64,000 bases of DNA from Deltaproteobacteria bacterium (GTDB taxonomy: Bacteria > Myxococcota_A > Bradymonadia > REDH01), in contig REDH01000056.1 of the NCBI GenBank assembly GCA_007693585.1, forward strand, positions 31,471 to 95,470. The letters run 5' to 3'. Under the pieces are notes generated by a model. That model was not told the origin of the DNA and did not search any database. It was given only the letters and a program-made list of their open reading frames with translations. Positions within the stretch are counted from its first letter, which is position 1. The number at the start of each line of letters is the position of its first letter. The position numbers and the translations under genes were made by a program. Positions 57,709 to 64,000 of the stretch are shown here, one piece after another.

Positions 57709-59019
57709 CTACAGGATGTATCTCGACAGGTCCTCGTCCTCCAGCACCTCGCTCAGACGCTCCCGGACGTACTCGGGCGTGATCTCTACCCGGGCACCAT
57801 GCATCTCCGGCGCATGGAAGGACACCTCCTCGAAGACGCGCTCCATGATCGTGTGGAGTCGCCGGGCCCCGATATTCTCCATCGTTCGATTCACCTGATC
57901 AGCCACCCGGGCGAGCTCGTCGATCGCGTCATCGCGGAACTCGATCTCCACACCCTCCGTCCGCAGCATCGCCGTATACTGCCTCACGAGACTGTTCCGG
58001 GGCTCGCGGAGGATCTGACGAAAATCCGACTCCGTCAGGGAGGTCAGCTCGACACGGATCGGAAAGCGTCCCTGAAGCTCAGGCAACAGATCGCTGGGTT
58101 TGGCGACATGAAACGCGCCCGCCGCGATGAAGAGGATGTGATCCGTCTTCACCATGCCGTACTTCGTATTCACGTTGCTGCCCTCGACGATCGGAAGGAG
58201 GTCGCGCTGCACCCCCTCCCTGCTGACGTCCGGCCCCTGTACGCCCTGCCGGCCGGCGACCTTGTCGATCTCGTCCAGGAACAGAATCCCCTGGTTCTGG
58301 GCACGGTCAAGCGCTTCCTGCTGGATGGCTTCCTGATCAAGAAGCCTGTCGGCTTCCTCTTCCACCATCTGCCTGCGCGCCTCGTGCACCTTGAGGCGAA
58401 CGGTTCGCTTCCGCCGCGGCACGAGGTTGCCCAGCATGTCGGAGAGGTTCATGCCCATCTCCTCCATGCCCGGGCGCCCGGGGAACAGCTCGAGCCCGGC
58501 AGGACGCCGCTCTGGAACCTGCACCTCCACCGGACGGTCCTCCAGCTCCCCCCCCCGCAACATGCGACGAATGACGTCGCGTTCGAAGCCCGACGTCCCG
58601 TCGGCACGCTGGAGGGCCTCGACCAGACGTTCCTCGGCCGCGCGCTCCGCACGCGTTCGAACCCGCTCCTGATGCTCGGCGCGCACCAGCGCGATCGCTG
58701 TCTCGACGAGATCGCGAACCATCGACTCCACATCGCGGCCCACGTACCCGACCTCCGTGAACTTGGACGCCTCGACCTTCAGGAACGGCGCCTGAGCGAG
58801 ACGCGCCAGCCGGCGCGCAATCTCCGTCTTGCCTACACCCGTCGAGCCGATCATGATGATGTTCTTGGGAGCGACCTCCTCCCGCAGATCGTCCGGGAGC
58901 TGTTGCCGGCGCCAACGCGCACGAAGCGCCACCGCCACCGCCCGCTTCGCCTTGGCCTGGCCAACGATGTACCGGTCCAACTCGGTCACGATCTCACGCG
59001 GAGTCAGAGCCTCGATCAT
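57709..59019 (-). CDS. hslU: ATP-dependent protease ATPase subunit HslU
   Basis: [52 protein letters not shown]-terminal EDLSRYIL. Confidence 0.97.
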   Translation of the reverse strand: MIEALTPREIVTELDRYIVGQAKAKRAVAVALRARWRRQQLPDDLREEVAPKNIIMIGSTGVGKTEIARRLARLAQAPFLKVEASKFTEVGYVGRDVESMVRDLVETAIALVRAEHQERVRTRAERAAEERLVEALQRADGTSGFERDVIRRMLRGGELEDRPVEVQVPERRPAGLELFPGRPGMEEMGMNLSDMLGNLVPRRKRTVRLKVHEARRQMVEEEADRLLDQEAIQQEALDRAQNQGILFLDEIDKVAGRQGVQGPDVSREGVQRDLLPIVEGSNVNTKYGMVKTDHILFIAAGAFHVAKPSDLLPELQGRFPIRVELTSLTESDFRQILREPRNSLVRQYTAMLRTEGVEIEFRDDAIDELARVADQVNRTMENIGARRLHTIMERVFEEVSFHAPEMHGARVEITPEYVRERLSEVLEDEDLSRYIL

Positions 59020-59573
59020 GCGTGTTCTCCTCCCCCACCGGGGGCGTTCAGTTCCTCGATCGTCAGACTGTCGTTCGTGAACACGCAAATCTCGGCGGCG
59101 ATCCGCAACGCCACTTCGCACGTATCGCGCGGACCCAGATCCCCATGGCGATGCAACGCACGGGCGGCTGCCAGCGCAAAGCTGCCCCCGGAGCCAATGG
59201 CCGCGATCCCGTCGTCCGCCTGAATCACATCCCCGGTTCCGGAGATCAGGAGCGTGTGTTCGTCGTCGGCGGCGATCAGCAACGCCTCGAGCCGGCGCAA
59301 CATCTTGTCCGTCCGCCACTCCTTGGCCAGCTCGACCGCCGCGCGAAGCAGATTGCGGTTCGCGTCCCGAAGCCGACCTTCCAGCTTCTCGTACAGGGTC
59401 ATCGCGTCCGCAGTGCTTCCGGCAAAGCCCACCAGCACCCGCCCGTCCGCCAGACGGCGAACCTTCCGCGCGGACCCCTTCATGACGGTGTTGCCCATGC
59501 TCACCTGACCGTCGCCTGCCACGACCACGTGACGCCCGGACCGGACGGACAATATTGTGGTACCTCGAAACAT
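59016..59573 (-). CDS. hslV: ATP-dependent protease subunit HslV
   Basis: [41 protein letters not shown]. Confidence 0.97.
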   Translation of the reverse strand: MFRGTTILSVRSGRHVVVAGDGQVSMGNTVMKGSARKVRRLADGRVLVGFAGSTADAMTLYEKLEGRLRDANRNLLRAAVELAKEWRTDKMLRRLEALLIAADDEHTLLISGTGDVIQADDGIAAIGSGGSFALAAARALHRHGDLGPRDTCEVALRIAAEICVFTNDSLTIEELNAPGGGGEHA

Positions 59574-59638
59574 TCCGGCTCCTCCCTGGAGTCACCCTCA
59601 CCAGACCGGCTGACAGGGTAGACACGGCCACGCGGCGT

Positions 59639-60598
59639 TCAATCCTCCGCCGTGCGGTCAGGGGCGACTCGACCGGGGACGCGTGCCCGCGGATGGGCCG
59701 CGTCGTAGACTGACATCACCTTTTCCAGACTCAGATGCGTGTACTTCTGGGTCGTACTGAGACTCGCGTGGCCGAGCATCTCCTGGATCGCTCGCAGATC
59801 GGCACCACTGCCGAGCAGATGAGTGGCGAACGAGTGCCGCAGACCGTGCGGAGAAACCGGATGCCGAATCGCTGCAGCCTCCTCCGCCGACGCGAGGAGG
59901 CGGCGCACACTGCGCACCCCCAGCCTCCGCCCTCGAACGCTGAGAAAGAGCGGCTCCCCCCGCTCGCCCGCGGCGAGCATGCCAAGCCGTACGGGCAACC
60001 AGTCCCGGATGGCCTCCACGGCCCCCCGACTCAACGGCACGTCACGGTCCCGTCCACCCTTCCCGGAACGCACTCGGATCCACCCTTCGCCGAGACGCAC
60101 ATCCCGAAGGTCCAGCCCGACCGCCTCTCCGACCCGGAGCCCAGACCCGTACAGCACCTCCCAGAGCGCCCTGTCGCGAACCTGCAGGCGCTCGTCCCTC
60201 GAACCACTGGCGGCCACCAGACGACAGGCCTCATCCACATCCAGAAACGCCCCCAGCCGACCCTCACGGCGCGGCGCCAGCAGGCGTGATGCCGGATTGA
60301 TGCGCAGCGCACCGCTCCGCTGCAGGAAACCGAAGAAGCCCCGCAAGGACGACACGTGACGCGCCATGGTGGCACGGCTCCATCCCTCGTGGCGCGCCCC
60401 GAGGTACCTCCTCAACGTCGCGAGATCGACCGAAGCAGGCACGGCCCGATCCGTAGCCATTTCCTCGAACCAGCCCACAAACGCCCGAACATCGGCCTCG
60501 TACGCCTTCAACGTGTTCCTTGCCCGACCCCGCTCGGCCCGCAGGCGATCGAGCCACGCTGCAATCGCCGGATCCCAGTGGTCTGTCGTCTCGGACAT
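59639..60598 (-). CDS. xerC: Tyrosine recombinase XerC
   Basis: [61 protein letters not shown]; position upstream of hslVU. Confidence 0.93.
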   Translation of the reverse strand: MSETTDHWDPAIAAWLDRLRAERGRARNTLKAYEADVRAFVGWFEEMATDRAVPASVDLATLRRYLGARHEGWSRATMARHVSSLRGFFGFLQRSGALRINPASRLLAPRREGRLGAFLDVDEACRLVAASGSRDERLQVRDRALWEVLYGSGLRVGEAVGLDLRDVRLGEGWIRVRSGKGGRDRDVPLSRGAVEAIRDWLPVRLGMLAAGERGEPLFLSVRGRRLGVRSVRRLLASAEEAAAIRHPVSPHGLRHSFATHLLGSGADLRAIQEMLGHASLSTTQKYTHLSLEKVMSVYDAAHPRARVPGRVAPDRTAED

Positions 60599-60715
60599 GG
60601 CGCGGGTGACTCGCGAACGTGGAGAAAGCTACCGTGAGCACGCAGGGGGCGTGGGGCCCGCCTGGTCAGTTTCGCTGGACACTTGCCCAGACGCAACTTT
60701 GTGCACCAGACCTGC

Positions 60716-61834
60716 TCACCGCTCCACGGCCCGGACGTGCCCGCCAGGTTCCATCACGACATGTCCCGACAACTCCATCGACAGCAGCGCCGCGTGCAGT
60801 CCACCCGGCTGAATGCCCGGCAATTCCAGAAGAAGCGCATCGAGGGTGACACCACCCCTGCCGTCCAGAATGGCCCAGAGCCTCCGCTCGACCGGGTCCG
60901 TCGGAAGCTGCCGTGCCGTCCGGGCCATCATGGGCAGCAGCGACGACTGGGTCGAGTCGGCCCCCGAACCCAGCAGGTCCCGAACGTGTCGCGCTGACTC
61001 CACCAACGTCGCGCCGGACCGGATCAGCGCGTGACACCCTCGAAAGCAATCGGCTTCCAGCGGACCGGGGACCGCCGCAACCGCCCGCCTGAGTCGCATC
61101 GCCTCCCGCGCCGTTCCAAGCGCGCCGGATCGGGCGGGCGCACGCACCACCAGCACGGCGTCCGCCAACGCGGCAATGTGTCGATTGCGCTCCACGAACA
61201 TGGCGGGCATCGGCGCGCGGCCAGGCGGCCAGGCGCTCAACACCGCACCTCCAGAGCCCGCGATCCTGAACAGCGCCTCCCTGCTTCCGGCCGGTCCGGC
61301 GTGCACCAGCCCGCCCGCGAGGACGACAATCATCGGACGGCCGTGCGCGAGGGCCGCCTGATGCGCAAGACTGTCGATCCCGTAGGCTCCGCCGCTCACG
61401 ACCGTGCAGGCGACCTGCGACAGAAGGTTGTCTATCCATTCACGCGCACGCAGCGCCTCACCAGGCGGCAGATGCCGCGTCCCCACGATGGCGAGACGCG
61501 GGCCGGGCGGGAGCTCGGCAACCCCCGCGACGACACCGAAAGGACCGGGCATGCCGGCCTTCTCCAGCACACCGTCGTTCTCGGCATCCCGCAGGGCAAC
61601 CTCGGGCAGGCTGACCCTGGCCAGGTCCGCTTCCAGGCGCTGGCGCCCTTCCCCAAGCAGCACATCGAGGCAGCCACCTCTCACCGCCAGCGCCCTGCCC
61701 AGCCGACCAGGCAGGCAACCGCTCTCCGTGGCCATTGCGATCGCCTCCTCCACCGAGGCGCACCGGCGCCGCCATGCGCGAAGCTCTCCCGGCGAAACCA
61801 ACTCCAGTGCCCACAGCGCTGCGAAGTCATCCAT
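60716..61834 (-). CDS. dprA: DNA-processing protein DprA
   Basis: LAIVGTRHLPPGEALRAREW; VVSGGAYGIDSLAHQAAL; FVERNRHIAALADAVLVVRAPARSGALGTAREAMRLRRAVAAVPGPL. Confidence 0.93.
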   Translation of the reverse strand: MDDFAALWALELVSPGELRAWRRRCASVEEAIAMATESGCLPGRLGRALAVRGGCLDVLLGEGRQRLEADLARVSLPEVALRDAENDGVLEKAGMPGPFGVVAGVAELPPGPRLAIVGTRHLPPGEALRAREWIDNLLSQVACTVVSGGAYGIDSLAHQAALAHGRPMIVVLAGGLVHAGPAGSREALFRIAGSGGAVLSAWPPGRAPMPAMFVERNRHIAALADAVLVVRAPARSGALGTAREAMRLRRAVAAVPGPLEADCFRGCHALIRSGATLVESARHVRDLLGSGADSTQSSLLPMMARTARQLPTDPVERRLWAILDGRGGVTLDALLLELPGIQPGGLHAALLSMELSGHVVMEPGGHVRAVER

Positions 61835-62102
61835 CGCTCCCGGTCCCTCCTGAGGAGTTCAGTCGTCGCGTGTCTCGCCGAGTATCACCCGTCGCGGATC
61901 AGCGGATCAATCGTCTCCCGGGAGTCGCCGTTGCGGCTCCAGCACGCAGAGCACGCCGGGCACCCGACCGAGGCAGCAGCGTCGACCCGTTCGTCGACGA
62001 GCAGCCAGACGCGCACCCGCTCGCCAGACGCCCCACGGTGAACGCTCTCCTCCAATCCCCCCTTGCTCCGCACCACGAGGGCACAGGCGCGCACCTCCGC
62101 CG

Positions 62103-62897
62103 CTAGCGCTCGACCACCGATGCGACGACGACCGTGATGTTGTCCGGGCCCCCGGCCGCGTTGGCCGCATCCACGAGGCGCCTGCACATCTCGTTGAGAT
62201 CGGAGCGATCGCCGGAAACTACGCGAGCGATGGTCGCCTCATCAAGCGGATCGGTCAGTCCATCCGTACAGAGAAGGAAGAGGTCGCCACGCTGCAGTGA
62301 GGTGAACCGAACGGCAGGCTCGATCACCGGGGCAAGCCCAAGTGCCCGCGTGATCACGTTCTTGTACGGAAACTGGGGCAGCTCGTCTTCGCGTAGAATA
62401 CCCATCTGCAGATACTCGTCCGCCAGACTGTGGTCGCGCGTGATCCGCTCCAGCCTCCCGTCCCGAAGTCGATAGGCGCGCGAATCTCCCACATGCGCCA
62501 GATAAATTCCCGTCTCGATGAAGGACGCCGCGACCATTGTCGTGCCCATCCCGCGGTGTGAACTCTCCCGCTGAGCGATCGCATGAATCACGGCATTCGC
62601 CTTGACCAGTGCCTCGACCAGACGCCGCTCCTCATCGTGCTCCGGAGCGCGACGCTCGAAGGGCCAACCATCGCGAAGGGTAGCCATGAGGGTGGCGACC
62701 TCCTGGTCATCAGGGGACTCGTCGTAGATCGCGCGCAAGGTCCGGAGCGCAAGATCCGAAGCCACTTCGCCCGCATTGTGCCCGCCCATCCCGTCCGCGA
62801 CTGCGCACAGGGGCGCCACCCGGGAGATGTGAAACGCATCTTCATTGTTGGTTCGGGAACGCCCGACATCTGTCAGGCCGGCGAATCGAATGCGCAT
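62103..62897 (-). CDS. PP2C-family serine/threonine protein phosphatase
   Basis: GRSRTNNEDAF; AVADGMGGHNAGEVAS; GMGTTMVAA; HVGDSRAYRL; LCTDGLTDPL; GGPDNITVVV. Confidence 0.95.
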   Translation of the reverse strand: MRIRFAGLTDVGRSRTNNEDAFHISRVAPLCAVADGMGGHNAGEVASDLALRTLRAIYDESPDDQEVATLMATLRDGWPFERRAPEHDEERRLVEALVKANAVIHAIAQRESSHRGMGTTMVAASFIETGIYLAHVGDSRAYRLRDGRLERITRDHSLADEYLQMGILREDELPQFPYKNVITRALGLAPVIEPAVRFTSLQRGDLFLLCTDGLTDPLDEATIARVVSGDRSDLNEMCRRLVDAANAAGGPDNITVVVASVVER

Positions 62898-62966
62898 GAA
62901 CCATGCCCTCCGTGGCGTCGGAGCGTGCCGCTCAATGCCTCATCTTCCACCCCACCGAAGAAATCG

Positions 62967-63833
62967 TCAATCACTGACGCCATTTCTGGTCCGGAATCCG
63001 TCCACCCGCTTCCGCGGAGCGCTGTTCCAGACTACCGCAAGGGCAGTAGCCAAAAGGATCACAAGGCCTGCCATGACCCACAGCTCCGGTTCCTCCGCGG
63101 TCTCATGACCTGCGCCATGGACCGCCCAGACGGCGATCAGGATCGCGGCGCCATTGTGAGCGACGTGCAGCACGGCTGCGAAGGCCCACCCTCCCGTTCG
63201 CTCCGCCGCCAGGCCGAGCAACAGACCGACACCGAAAAGCGGCAGCAGCGCTACGAGATCCGCATGAAGGGCTGAGAACACCACGGAAATCCAGACGAGG
63301 CGCCATGCCGTGGAACGTCGCAGGAAGCGCTCGCGGAACGCCCCCCGGAAGAGCAACTCCTCGAAGAGACCGGGCAGGATAGCGGCCACGAGCAACACCA
63401 CCGGGAGCATCTCCGGCTGCTCTGGAAGCAGGATGCTCTCCATCATCGGTGCACGCCGCTCCGCGAGCGCCTCCAGCGCCGGAGAAATGTCGACAAGAAG
63501 CGCCATGACGGTATTCGACAGCAGCCCGAGAATCGTGCCCGCCAGGAGCCCCACCAGAACACCCCGAACTCCCAGCGTACCGCGAAGGAGCTTCAGATCG
63601 TGACGGGAGCGAATCAGAACGGCGAGACCACCCATTCCCAGTACCGTTCCCGCCGCAAGCCCGGCGTGGAACGGCAATCCGCCGGCCACGACGGCGAGGT
63701 GCCCGACCCCAAGCAACAGACCGGCGCCAGCCGTCCAGAGCACAAGCTCGGGGACATCACGCCATCCTGCTGCCGGAAGTCGATTCCGCATCCTTCTCTC
63801 CAGAACGGCACCGCGGTGCTCCGCGGAGGACAT
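62967..63833 (-). CDS. CPBP family intramembrane metalloprotease
   Basis: GLFEELLFRGAFRERFLRR; VVFSALHADLVALLPLFGVGLLLGLAAERTGG; VLHVAHNGAAI. Confidence 0.9.
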   Translation of the reverse strand: MSSAEHRGAVLERRMRNRLPAAGWRDVPELVLWTAGAGLLLGVGHLAVVAGGLPFHAGLAAGTVLGMGGLAVLIRSRHDLKLLRGTLGVRGVLVGLLAGTILGLLSNTVMALLVDISPALEALAERRAPMMESILLPEQPEMLPVVLLVAAILPGLFEELLFRGAFRERFLRRSTAWRLVWISVVFSALHADLVALLPLFGVGLLLGLAAERTGGWAFAAVLHVAHNGAAILIAVWAVHGAGHETAEEPELWVMAGLVILLATALAVVWNSAPRKRVDGFRTRNGVSD

Positions 63834-63960
63834 GACCCCCGAACGACCGACGTCCGCAAGAAGGGCGCCCTACGACGGCACACCTCCGGGGGCAAGCGAG
63901 CGGCAACCCTTGCCGCCCGTTCCAGCGAAGCCTATCCGCTCCCGGCCCCGACCCGGGCAC

Positions 63961-64000
63961 GGCGACACGGCGACACGGCGACACGGCGACACGGCGACAC
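63961..64000. repeat. Octanucleotide tandem repeat (ggcgacac)x5, truncated by the window end
   Basis: Direct reading of the last 40 bases. Confidence 0.95.

Noticed and set aside
59639-60598. Tyrosine recombinase considered as phage/island integrase
   Set aside because: Located in the classic xerC-hslV-hslU order with housekeeping neighbours; no att repeats or phage genes seen.
61885-62187. 100-aa minus ORF with CPACSAC cysteines between dprA and the PP2C gene
   Set aside because: Overlaps the PP2C 3' end and has an Arg/Gly-rich start; a short internal start is possible but cannot be supported from sequence alone.

Overview
This is a GC-rich bacterial chromosomal window. The lipoproteins, DUF507, HEAT/TIG/ZU5-like proteins and Ser/Thr kinase with TPRs suggest Myxococcota or another deltaproteobacterial lineage; that placement is inference. 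It is densely coding with about 40 credible CDSs, three tRNAs (Glu-CTC, Gln-CTG, Pro-GGG), and no rRNA, CRISPR array or prophage. Housekeeping genes include dnaJ, ettA, cysD/cysN-C, a separate cysC, rimI, engB, coaE, a dnaK paralog with a J-protein, argD, xerC-hslV-hslU, dprA, a PP2C phosphatase and a CPBP protease. The accessory part (about 1-46 kb) is rich in secreted proteins and in degenerate-enzyme signatures. The most striking item is a predicted exported protein (21185-22855, minus) with a near-textbook Hedgehog N-terminal signalling domain (HSERSTHYQGRAGDLT...AGFDWVLFEDAFHAHASV) behind a ZU5-like domain, in a tight cluster with a SAM methyltransferase and a TauE/SafE-type permease. Other notable items: a lipoprotein with FAM20/HipA/PI-kinase-like motifs; a CysN-C fusion with a degenerate APS-kinase domain beside an intact cysC elsewhere; a TrmA/RlmD-like protein that keeps the Fe-S cysteines but lacks the catalytic Cys; a PDZ-membrane-NtrC-like-Fis protein without GAFTGA or Walker B acids; a candidate inverted-repeat element; and a switch-like leader upstream of ettA. 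All calls come from reading the sequence; no database search was run.
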